The notes below the pieces were generated by a model that ran no database searches, was not told the DNA's origin, and saw only the letters and a list, made by a program, of their open reading frames with translations. From the NCBI GenBank assembly GCA_035628645.1, contig DASPJL010000008.1, positions 1 through 14,851 on the forward strand: DNA of 14,851 nucleotides. The letters run 5' to 3'. Shown here piece by piece: positions 1 through 6,379 of this stretch. This stretch comes from DASPJL01 sp035628645. GTDB taxonomy: Bacteria > Bacteroidota > Bacteroidia > Cytophagales > Cyclobacteriaceae. Both the position numbers and the translations under genes were made by a program. How positions within the stretch are numbered: position 1 is the stretch's first letter; each line of letters starts with the position of its first letter.

Positions 1-732
1 GTATGGGCCAACCTCCAGATAAGGCAGATCTTTAATTTCAATCTGCCAGGCATCATTTCCAAATACAAGGATATCCAGCGTGTCTTTCGGATATTTGGTG
101 GTGATTAATTCTGCAAGCGCCATTCCTACTTTTTTTGCAGGTGTTATCCGGTCCTCTCCATAAAGGATCATTGAGTGAGAAATATCGATCATTAAAACTG
201 TAGAAGTTTGGGTTTTTAGTTCTTTATCTACAATTTCCAGGTCGTCTTCTGTCAAGAAGAAACTACCAATTCCATGATTAATCTGAGCATTCCGGATAGA
301 ATCAGTAACAGATATTTGATCCACCTGGTCGCCAAATTCAAAGGCTCTTTTATCAGAACTTGGCTCATCGCCTGTCCCTCTATGTGGAGATGCATGATTG
401 CCTTTACCGGATTTTTTTAACTTACCGAATATTTCTTCTAGTGCGTTCTTTCGAATAGATTGTTCTGTTTTGGGCGTAATTTTTATTTGTCCTCCGGGAG
501 TTTCTTCACTGAGATAACCTTTGTCTTTCATATCCTGGATAAAGTCTCCTATACCGTAGTCCCCTTTGGTTAAACTGTATTGATTATCTATTTGAGTTAA
601 TAACCTCAACGCTTCTGCAACATCGCCGGACGTATAGGTGAGCAGCTCCATAAAAATTTTAAAAAGACTATCAAATGTATTGGCAGCCTTCTTTTTAGGA
701 GGAACATATTGGGTAAACTGATAGCCTAGCAT
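1..732 (-). CDS. VWA-domain protein with MIDAS motif, N-terminal 244 residues (3' end outside window)
   Basis: This is an open frame of 244 codons that runs off the left edge, so the C-terminus is missing. It begins MLGYQFTQYVPP with the ATG at 730-732. Residues 1-100 look helical and soluble. Residues 105-135 are a Gly/Ser/Lys-rich linker. Residues 178-244 start a von Willebrand factor A fold: a hydrophobic strand (STVLMID) leads into the metal-ion-dependent adhesion site D183-I-S185-H-S187, and a second strand (DTLDILVFG) lies at 218-225. No signal peptide or membrane helix is visible, so the protein is probably cytoplasmic. Bacterial soluble VWA proteins of this kind commonly work with a MoxR-type AAA+ ATPase in protein or cofactor maturation. 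No ATPase gene is visible in this window, so any partner would lie to the left or elsewhere. The VWA call is firm; the function is inferred only from the family. Confidence 0.85.
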   Translation of the reverse strand, partial: MLGYQFTQYVPPKKKAANTFDSLFKIFMELLTYTSGDVAEALRLLTQIDNQYSLTKGDYGIGDFIQDMKDKGYLSEETPGGQIKITPKTEQSIRKNALEEIFGKLKKSGKGNHASPHRGTGDEPSSDKRAFEFGDQVDQISVTDSIRNAQINHGIGSFFLTEDDLEIVDKELKTQTSTVLMIDISHSMILYGEDRITPAKKVGMALAELITTKYPKDTLDILVFGNDAWQIEIKDLPYLEVGPY

Positions 733-840
733 ATAAACGGTTTTTCTATTTTAATAAACAGGTATCACAAACAGTTTGTTCAAATTACTTGAAATAACTA
801 CAAAAGAGGAAACGGTTTAAATAATTATTAAGATATAAGA

Positions 841-876
841 TGAAAATAAAAAAACCCGGGAAATTTCCGGGTCTTT
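841..876 (-). terminator. Rho-independent terminator of the zinc-ribbon membrane protein gene
   Basis: An 8-bp stem (one G-T pair) around a 3-base loop occupies 854-872. Read on the minus strand it is ACCCGGAAATTTCCCGGGT followed at once by a run of seven T and then ATTTT. It lies about 30 bases after the stop codon at 901-903. The T-run is on the minus-strand side only, which sets the direction. Confidence 0.85.
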
Positions 877-900
877 CAAAAAGAATATTTTCAAAATTAT

Positions 901-1725
901 TTAAACGACTCTTTGCTTTTCTACAGGAGTAAACTCAGGGTTGGTTATTTTGTCTTTTAAGATATTATTTAACCTTCCACTCAATTTTAACGGTTGCTCT
1001 TTAATGGACCTGTGTCCGCAATAAGAACATTTATAATGCTTACCGATTACTCCATCTCTTTCCATACTTGGTTTTTCTACGATTTCTTCCTTAATAATCT
1101 TGTAAGTCTGGTAATCGCAGCTTGGGCACTTTTCTGCTGTTAAATGTCCAAAATATTTTTCTATATATACATCACCTGATTCGTTACAGTACCAAACGTC
1201 ATAATCCATTGAGAAAATATTTTCTTCCACCTGCATACCTTCGTCAAGATAAGCATCTTCCTCTTCTTCACTTAAAAGGGTCATCGGTTTGCCTGATTTA
1301 GCAGAAATTCGGCGTTTGAAACGTAATTTTTTAAGCCTCTTTTCAATATAAAAGGGATAATAGAATTTTAAAATATTAAAAATTGATAACCCAAATATCA
1401 AACCCATCATTATGGTTACAAAAACCCTTACGCCTATCCATACGGGTTGGATATTTACAAAAAGGGTATTTATAATAAAAGCGGCAGAAATAATCAAAAG
1501 TAATGAAGATCTCCACAAAAACGGGATCTCATGTTTATTAATAAAATCATATTTTGTTTTTGGATTTTTAGTGAAAAGAAGGATCCCCATTAAGATTACA
1601 AGGTTCACCACAGAGGCAGATAAGGCGATAAAACTAATGAGTTTAAATATAGAGTAGACACTTTTGGCGGTTTCGGTTAAACCTTCTTCTACTTCTACAA
1701 ATTGAAACAGTAAAATATTTGTCAT
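901..1725 (-). CDS. Membrane protein with zinc-ribbon tail resembling the C-terminal region of TPM-domain proteins
   Basis: The product is 274 residues. Three hydrophobic segments lie at about 25-52, 71-91 and 97-120, so it is an inner-membrane protein with a long soluble tail. The tail (about 140-245) has the run LLSEEEEDAYLDEG at 150-163, SMDYDVWYC at 172-180, then C200-P-S-C203 and C233-S-Y-C236. As I remember the family, this order (LSEEEED.YL, DYDVW.C, CPxC, CxxCG) occurs in the tail of YgcG-type TPM-domain proteins, but no TPM domain is present here. The first expected cysteine pair is replaced by KSGK near 143-146, and only C180 remains at the second position. A complete zinc site could still form from C200/C203/C233/C236. 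The start is uncertain because a TAnnTTTG element lies directly before the ATG. The gene has its own terminator and shows no operon partner. The function is unknown. Confidence 0.75.
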   Translation of the reverse strand: MTNILLFQFVEVEEGLTETAKSVYSIFKLISFIALSASVVNLVILMGILLFTKNPKTKYDFINKHEIPFLWRSSLLLIISAAFIINTLFVNIQPVWIGVRVFVTIMMGLIFGLSIFNILKFYYPFYIEKRLKKLRFKRRISAKSGKPMTLLSEEEEDAYLDEGMQVEENIFSMDYDVWYCNESGDVYIEKYFGHLTAEKCPSCDYQTYKIIKEEIVEKPSMERDGVIGKHYKCSYCGHRSIKEQPLKLSGRLNNILKDKITNPEFTPVEKQRVV

Positions 1726-1726
1726 A

Positions 1727-1734
1727 CAAATTTA
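1727..1734 (-). promoter_or_regulatory. Possible -7 element (TAAATTTG) at the zinc-ribbon membrane protein start
   Basis: On the minus strand the sequence is CCCCTAAATTTGT followed by the ATG. It fits the Bacteroidota -7 consensus TAnnTTTG and has the same upstream CCC as the typA element, but no -33 TTG is evident. If real, transcription would start at or just inside the first codons. That means either a leaderless message or a later start. It could be a chance match in AT-rich DNA. Confidence 0.3.
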
Positions 1735-1986
1735 GGGGTGTTTATAGTTCTAATATAAGTAGAAAAAATACAATAAAGCAAGCATTAAAATTGATTTTTG
1801 TATTCAACAACACAATAAGAGAAGAATTTCCAAATAAATAAATACACAATTTAAAATTCTTTGTTATGCCTAAATAAATTATAGAAAAGTGAAATTTTTC
1901 ATGGGATGTAAGAAGCTAAAGAAGATATCAGAAATAGTATTGAAAAGAGAAGGTAAAATTGCATCAATTTAAAATGACAGACAATT

Positions 1987-2772
1987 ATGAAAAAAATTAG
2001 TGTAAATTACTTACTAGTACTTTTTTGTTTAGCAGGAATAGGCATGCTATCAAGCTGCAATCCTGAAGACATCGTAAAATTGGGACCAACAATTGAATTA
2101 GTAAATCCGCCGGCAGAAGAGCAAGAAGCGGGCGCGGAAATTGATTTTACCGTTGAAGTTTCAGCTTCTGAAAACATTAAATCAATTACGATTATTGAAA
2201 AAATCGGCTCTAGCTCTACTACTGTTGATGGTTATCCAATTGAATCAGGATTTAATTCTAAAACAGGCCATTTATTTGTTTTTGATTACACTGTTCCAAA
2301 TGCAGAATCTGTTGAATTAACATTCAAAGTAACAGATAAAAACGGTAAAGAAGCTTCTGAATCTCATACCATCACAATTGCTGCTTCTGACACAGAGCTA
2401 GCGGCTGCTGCAGCTTTTGAATGGAAAAGAGTTGGTAGCGCAGCTGGAACAGGTTTGGAAGCGTTTGGGTTAGCATGGACTTCGAATACGACCACGAGTG
2501 CGGTCATTAAAAAAGGAGCTGATAAACTTGTTGTTTTAGCTGCTGCAGATTGGACAAGCATTACAACAAAAGAAGCTCTAAAAGCTAAAGTTGATGCTGC
2601 TGCTGATGTTACTGATTATAGAGGAGTAAGCGCAGAAGCTTCGGGTTCATATAATGATGTAATTGCAACCAAAAAAGGAGATGTTTATTACTTGATCAAC
2701 ATTACTAAAGCTACAGTAACTACTCCATCTGCCGGAACTACTATTGTAATTACTGGTAATTCTAAAAATTAG
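1987..2772 (+). CDS. Predicted lipoprotein with N-terminal Ig-like region
   Basis: The product is 261 residues. A Lys-Lys start, a hydrophobic core and the lipobox L-S-S-C24 mark a type II signal peptide. C24 would be lipidated and the acidic NPED after it is compatible with outer-membrane sorting. Residues about 34-132 look like a beta-sandwich (PTIELVNPPAEE, then alternating beta strands ending SHTITIAAS), reminiscent of bacterial Ig-like domains. Residues about 143-255 form a second region (FEWKRVG, YRGVSAEASGSYNDVIATK, GDVYYLINITK) that I cannot match to a named domain. An Ala-rich joint at 139-143 separates them. The next gene on the same strand encodes a second lipoprotein with a similar signal peptide, but a terminator lies between them. 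A weak -7 candidate TAAAATTG (one mismatch) lies at 1954-1961. The ligand or role cannot be deduced. Confidence 0.85.
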   Translation: MKKISVNYLLVLFCLAGIGMLSSCNPEDIVKLGPTIELVNPPAEEQEAGAEIDFTVEVSASENIKSITIIEKIGSSSTTVDGYPIESGFNSKTGHLFVFDYTVPNAESVELTFKVTDKNGKEASESHTITIAASDTELAAAAAFEWKRVGSAAGTGLEAFGLAWTSNTTTSAVIKKGADKLVVLAAADWTSITTKEALKAKVDAAADVTDYRGVSAEASGSYNDVIATKKGDVYYLINITKATVTTPSAGTTIVITGNSKN

Positions 2773-2792
2773 CATTACATTCAAATGTTTTT

Positions 2793-2827
2793 AAAAGGGA
2801 AGCCAACTCGGTTTCCCTTTTTCTTTT
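2793..2827 (+). terminator. Rho-independent terminator after the first lipoprotein gene
   Basis: A 12-bp stem (one G-T pair) joins 2793-2804 (AAAAGGGAAGCC) and 2810-2821 (GGTTTCCCTTTT) around a 5-base loop. It is followed by a T-rich tail to 2827. It starts 21 bases after the stop codon and separates the two lipoprotein genes into different transcription units. Confidence 0.85.
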
Positions 2828-2957
2828 CCATTTCTTAGAACTTCTATCGTTCGTTTAGCTTTTAGAAAATCTGATTCTTATAAGCAGAAAAACAATTTTT
2901 TCAACTCTTTTAAAAAACCCTCCGTAGGTATAAGGTGAATAAAAACCAAAAACTAAA

Positions 2958-3578
2958 ATGAAAAAACCAGCTATTAATTATTTTTTTATGCTCCTTGCTA
3001 TAGGCAGCATTGGATTTTTGTCGGGTTGTAATAATGAGGATGAAACTCCGGCACCTGCCCAGGCAGAATTTAACGCAGATTTAAGTAATACAGGAGTAAT
3101 CTTGTCCTCTCAATATGCAAGCGCGGGGGAGGGAAGTTTTTATGCAAGTCAAACAAAAACAGTGGGCACCTCTTCCTCATCAGAAGCCGAGAATGTAGAT
3201 GTCACTTATGCGGACATTGCTACCTCAGGTACTGCCTCCGATGAACCAATGTTTGTATCGCCTGATTACAGGTCCAGTGTAAATCAGGAAGGAACAAATG
3301 GTCCTGTTACGGATTTGAATGATGCCGGAACAACTTATTTTAAAGCCACAAGTTTAGATCTTTCCGATGCTTCGGCTGCGGAAGTAGCTGCAGAAATTGA
3401 CAGTATCGGCACGGAGAAATCCATTGAAATTACCGGCGTTGACACCAACTACCTATTCAGTAATTCTCAAACGAATAGTCAGGGAATCATTAAAGTAACC
3501 GAACTTATTCAGGTAGAAACTTCAACGGAAGGAGAATTTACTTCCAGTATTAAATTTGATATCAAAGTTTTAAAATAA
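2958..3578 (+). CDS. Predicted lipoprotein, Ser/Ala/Thr-rich, unknown function
   Basis: The product is 206 residues. The signal peptide ends in L-S-G-C24 followed by the acidic NNEDE, so it is a lipoprotein. The cysteine is at residue 24, as in the preceding lipoprotein, and the pattern MKK..NY followed by a Gly-rich hydrophobic core is shared, which suggests related or co-opted signal peptides. After residue 40 there is no similarity that I can see. The mature part is low in Cys and aromatic residues and rich in Ser, Thr, Ala, Asp and Glu. It includes an acidic helix-prone stretch near 130-150 (DLSDASAAEVAAEID) and a beta-rich end (IIKVTELIQVETS, SSIKFDIKVLK). I recognise no named domain. 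It sits between two terminators, so it is probably transcribed alone. Confidence 0.8.
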   Translation: MKKPAINYFFMLLAIGSIGFLSGCNNEDETPAPAQAEFNADLSNTGVILSSQYASAGEGSFYASQTKTVGTSSSSEAENVDVTYADIATSGTASDEPMFVSPDYRSSVNQEGTNGPVTDLNDAGTTYFKATSLDLSDASAAEVAAEIDSIGTEKSIEITGVDTNYLFSNSQTNSQGIIKVTELIQVETSTEGEFTSSIKFDIKVLK

Positions 3579-3592
3579 GCATCTATATAGGC

Positions 3593-3627
3593 AAAAAAAA
3601 GAGCTGATTGAAACCAGCTCTTTTTTT
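3593..3627. terminator. Bidirectional Rho-independent terminator between convergent genes
   Basis: GAGCTG (3601-3606) pairs with CAGCTC (3615-3620) around an 8-base loop. The stem is flanked by eight A on the left and seven T on the right, so both strands read as a GC stem plus a U-run. It lies between the second lipoprotein gene (stop 3578) and the convergent barrel gene (stop 3644) and can serve both. Confidence 0.9.
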
Positions 3628-3643
3628 ATTCTTTTAGTTTACC

Positions 3644-4246
3644 TTAGAATGCATATCCAATGCTTATGCCTACCTTGGGTACGATCCCTCTTTTGTAAGG
3701 ATTAATCACTGAAATATGCACGTGGTCAGCATTATAATCACTAAGGGGAGATATTAAACTTCCACCAATAAACCATTCAAACGAAAATCCTGAATTAGCT
3801 ATTATTTGCTGGCCAAAGACAAATCCTAACCCCAGCGCCCTGGCATCCACATCAATTATTGCTTTATTACTTGTTTCCAGATCACCCAACTTGGTGTTTC
3901 TATAATTGAACGAACCTCCAAAGAAGAATCCATTTAATCCTTTTTCATCCCCATTGATATATAACCTGGGTTGTAACTCAAGCTTAAAACCAGTCATTGA
4001 TTCTGCATCGTTGTATAACCAGTGGTCCTCGGCTGTATAATATCCTCCATAGAATTTTAAGCTACCTTTGGGTCCAATCATTGTTTCTACCGCCGCTTCC
4101 AGTCCACTGGCAAAAAATGATTGCGGTACCAGACTAACAGCGGTTCTTCTGGAATAAGATGGAGAAGGACTTTCATCCAAATCCTGAGAGAATGCAATAT
4201 TTGCTGTCGAAATAAGAAAGATTATTAATATAGCGCTCTTTTTCAT
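3644..4246 (-). CDS. Small outer-membrane beta-barrel protein with signal peptide
   Basis: The product is 200 residues. Residues 1-20 are a typical Sec signal peptide (MKKSAILIIFLISTANIAFS, cleavage before or after Q21). The mature part alternates hydrophobic and polar residues in strands, with aromatic girdles (SLKFYGGYYTA, GFFFGGSFNYRN, LGLGFVFGQQI, FSFEWFIGGSLI). It ends in the beta-strand GISIGYAF with a terminal Phe, the usual signature of outer-membrane barrels assembled by BamA. The length suits an eight-stranded barrel of the kind often annotated as DUF3575 or an outer-membrane beta-barrel protein in Bacteroidota. No enzymatic motif is visible. It is convergent with the lipoprotein gene and shares its terminator. 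It lies downstream of typA on the same strand with a 117-base gap, so it probably has its own promoter. Confidence 0.75.
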   Translation of the reverse strand: MKKSAILIIFLISTANIAFSQDLDESPSPSYSRRTAVSLVPQSFFASGLEAAVETMIGPKGSLKFYGGYYTAEDHWLYNDAESMTGFKLELQPRLYINGDEKGLNGFFFGGSFNYRNTKLGDLETSNKAIIDVDARALGLGFVFGQQIIANSGFSFEWFIGGSLISPLSDYNADHVHISVINPYKRGIVPKVGISIGYAF

Positions 4247-4363
4247 AGTAACTGTTAATTTGTTTTTTTACTCAATAATGTACTTTCCTCTTAATTATGG
4301 TTTATCACCTATTTCTTTTAAGATAAAGTAACCTTTAAACAAATTACCGGCCAATTATATTGT

Positions 4364-6169
4364 TTAGCTTTCTTTTTTAGACATTCTGTTTCTTTCGTTC
4401 TCGTCGAGGTAGATCTTCCTCATTCTGATAGATTTTGGAGTTACCTCAATATATTCATCTTTTTGGATATATTCCATTGCTTCTTCTAAAGAGAAATCAA
4501 TTTTCGGAGCAATCCTGACGTTGGTATCAGAACCTGAAGCCCTCATATTGGTTAGCTGTTTTCCTTTCAGAATATTTACAACAATATCATTTTGTCTGTT
4601 ATGCTCTCCAATTACTTGTCCCATATATACTTCCTGACCCGGATCAACAAAAAATACTCCTCTGTCCTGCAATTTGTCAATGGCATAAGCAGTACCGGCT
4701 CCTGTATCCATAGATATCAGGGATCCATTTATTCTTTCAGGAATTGTTCCTTTATAAGGTTCATAAGCTTTAAATCTATGGTTCATCACGGCTTCACCTG
4801 CAGTTGCTGTAAGGACGTTGTTTCTTAAACCAATAATGCCTCTTGCCGGAATACTGAATTCCAAATGCTGAAGATCACCCTTTGGTTCCATTATCAATAA
4901 TTCACCCTTTCTTTGAGTAACTAGTTCAATCACCTTTCCTGATGAATCCTGCGGTACATCTACTACAAGTGTTTCTATTGGTTCACATTTCACTCCGTCA
5001 ATCTCTTTGAAAATTACCTGAGGCTGACCTACCTGAAGCTCGTATCCCTCTCTTCGCATTGTTTCTATAAGAATTGACAAATGCAGGATTCCTCTTCCAA
5101 AAACCAAAAATTTATCTTCGCTATCGGTTGTTTGTACCCTTAAAGCAAGATTTTTCTCCGTTTCCTTCATCAACCTGTCTCTGATGTGCCTTGAAGTAAC
5201 AAATTTCCCTTCTTTACCAAAGAATGGAGAATTGTTAATTGTAAAAAGCATATTCATTGTAGGTTCATCAATAGAAATCCTTGTTAATGGTTCAGGATTT
5301 TCTGCATCTGCCAACGTATCGCCAATTTCAAAACCTTCGATACCGGTTATAGCACAAATTTCGCCAGATTTAACTTCTGACACTTTTACTTTGCCCAATC
5401 CCTCAAAAACATGAAGTTCTTTTATTTTTACTTTTTTGATACTACCGTCTGCTTTACATAACGCCATTGGAGCACCTTCTTTCAACACGCCTCTATGAAC
5501 CCTTCCAATCGCAATTCGTCCGACAAATGCAGAATAGTCCAGTGAAGTAATCTGTAATTGAGGTGTACCATCTAAAGTTGGTGCCGCAGGAATATGCTGA
5601 ACAATAGCATCAAGTAGGGGAACAATGTTATCTGTTGGCTGCTTCCAATCAGTACTCATCCATCCTTGTTTGGAAGAACCGTAAAGGGTGGTAAAGTCCA
5701 ACTGATCTTCTGTTGCTCCCAAATTGTACATAAGGTCAAAGACCTGCTCATGTACCTCATCGGGACGGCAATTCTCTTTGTCAACTTTGTTTACAACCAC
5801 AATAGGTTTAAGTCCTAAAGCCAAAGCCTTTCCAAGAACAAACCTGGTTTGCGGCATCGCGCCTTCAAAAGCATCCACAAGCAATAATACTCCATCGGCC
5901 AGCTTAAGAACACGTTCTACTTCTCCTCCAAAGTCGGCGTGACCAGGAGTATCGATTATATTTATCTTAACATCTTTATACCTTACTGAAACATTCTTAG
6001 AAACAATAGTGATCCCTCTTTCTCTTTCAAGGTCATTATTATCAAGGATCAGATCGCCAAATACCTGATTTTCCCTGAATATCTTTGAAGCATGAATTAT
6101 TTTATCAACAAGAGTGGTTTTTCCGTGGTCAACGTGTGCAATGATTGCAATATTTCTTATACTTTCCAT
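4364..6169 (-). CDS. typA: Ribosome-binding translational GTPase TypA/BipA
   Basis: The product is 601 residues, close to the usual length of about 600-615. The GTPase motifs are all present: G1 AHVDHGKT at 11-18, G2 RGIT at 51-54, G3 DTPGH at 73-77, G4 NKVD at 127-130 and G5 GSSK at about 164-167. EF-Tu-like domain II, the EF-G-like domains III and V, and the BipA-specific C-terminal domain (ending near EEAMEYIQKDEYIEVTP) follow in the expected order, which excludes LepA and EF-G. TypA binds the 70S ribosome at the EF-G site and is involved in ribosome assembly and stress or low-temperature growth. The start follows a TAACTTTG promoter element with a short leader and no Shine-Dalgarno sequence, as is normal in this phylum. 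It is divergent from the large secreted protein gene. Confidence 0.97.
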   Translation of the reverse strand: MESIRNIAIIAHVDHGKTTLVDKIIHASKIFRENQVFGDLILDNNDLERERGITIVSKNVSVRYKDVKINIIDTPGHADFGGEVERVLKLADGVLLLVDAFEGAMPQTRFVLGKALALGLKPIVVVNKVDKENCRPDEVHEQVFDLMYNLGATEDQLDFTTLYGSSKQGWMSTDWKQPTDNIVPLLDAIVQHIPAAPTLDGTPQLQITSLDYSAFVGRIAIGRVHRGVLKEGAPMALCKADGSIKKVKIKELHVFEGLGKVKVSEVKSGEICAITGIEGFEIGDTLADAENPEPLTRISIDEPTMNMLFTINNSPFFGKEGKFVTSRHIRDRLMKETEKNLALRVQTTDSEDKFLVFGRGILHLSILIETMRREGYELQVGQPQVIFKEIDGVKCEPIETLVVDVPQDSSGKVIELVTQRKGELLIMEPKGDLQHLEFSIPARGIIGLRNNVLTATAGEAVMNHRFKAYEPYKGTIPERINGSLISMDTGAGTAYAIDKLQDRGVFFVDPGQEVYMGQVIGEHNRQNDIVVNILKGKQLTNMRASGSDTNVRIAPKIDFSLEEAMEYIQKDEYIEVTPKSIRMRKIYLDENERNRMSKKES

Positions 6170-6189
6170 TAAATAAAAATTTGAAGGCG

Positions 6190-6197
6190 CAAAGTTA
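6190..6197 (-). promoter_or_regulatory. -7 promoter element TAACTTTG upstream of typA
   Basis: This is a perfect match to the Bacteroidota primary sigma -7 consensus TAnnTTTG. It ends 20 bases before the typA ATG, which predicts a short leader. The preceding ATTCCC is identical at the rid gene promoter (12391-12398), giving a shared 14-base block. No clear TTG is seen at -33. Confidence 0.7.
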
Positions 6198-6379
6198 GGG
6201 AATTTCAGTTCTTTTTTTTGTATGCTTTAAATTATTTATTGATGGGCCACAGATGATTATATTGTATTACCGGGGGAAAATATGTAAGAAAAAAATCAAT
6301 TAGTGAGTGCAGATAAATAAGTTATATAGAAAAACCAACGGTAAAGTTTAACTTAGTATGCTGTAAAATTATCAAACTA

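Noticed and set aside
1901..1972. Small open frame of 23 codons (MGCKKLKKISE...) in the gap before the first lipoprotein gene.
   Set aside because: It is too short, has no ribosome-binding or promoter signal, and resembles nothing I know; a frame of this size is expected by chance.
4266..4345. Possible hairpin after typA (GGTT...TTATC with GATAA...ACC on the minus strand).
   Set aside because: The stem is short and bulged, AT-rich and lacks a T-run, so I do not call a terminator.
6349..6356. TAACTTAG as a promoter of the large secreted protein gene.
   Set aside because: It has the right distance to the ATG (23 bases) but a mismatch in the conserved TTTG; I mention it in the gene entry only.
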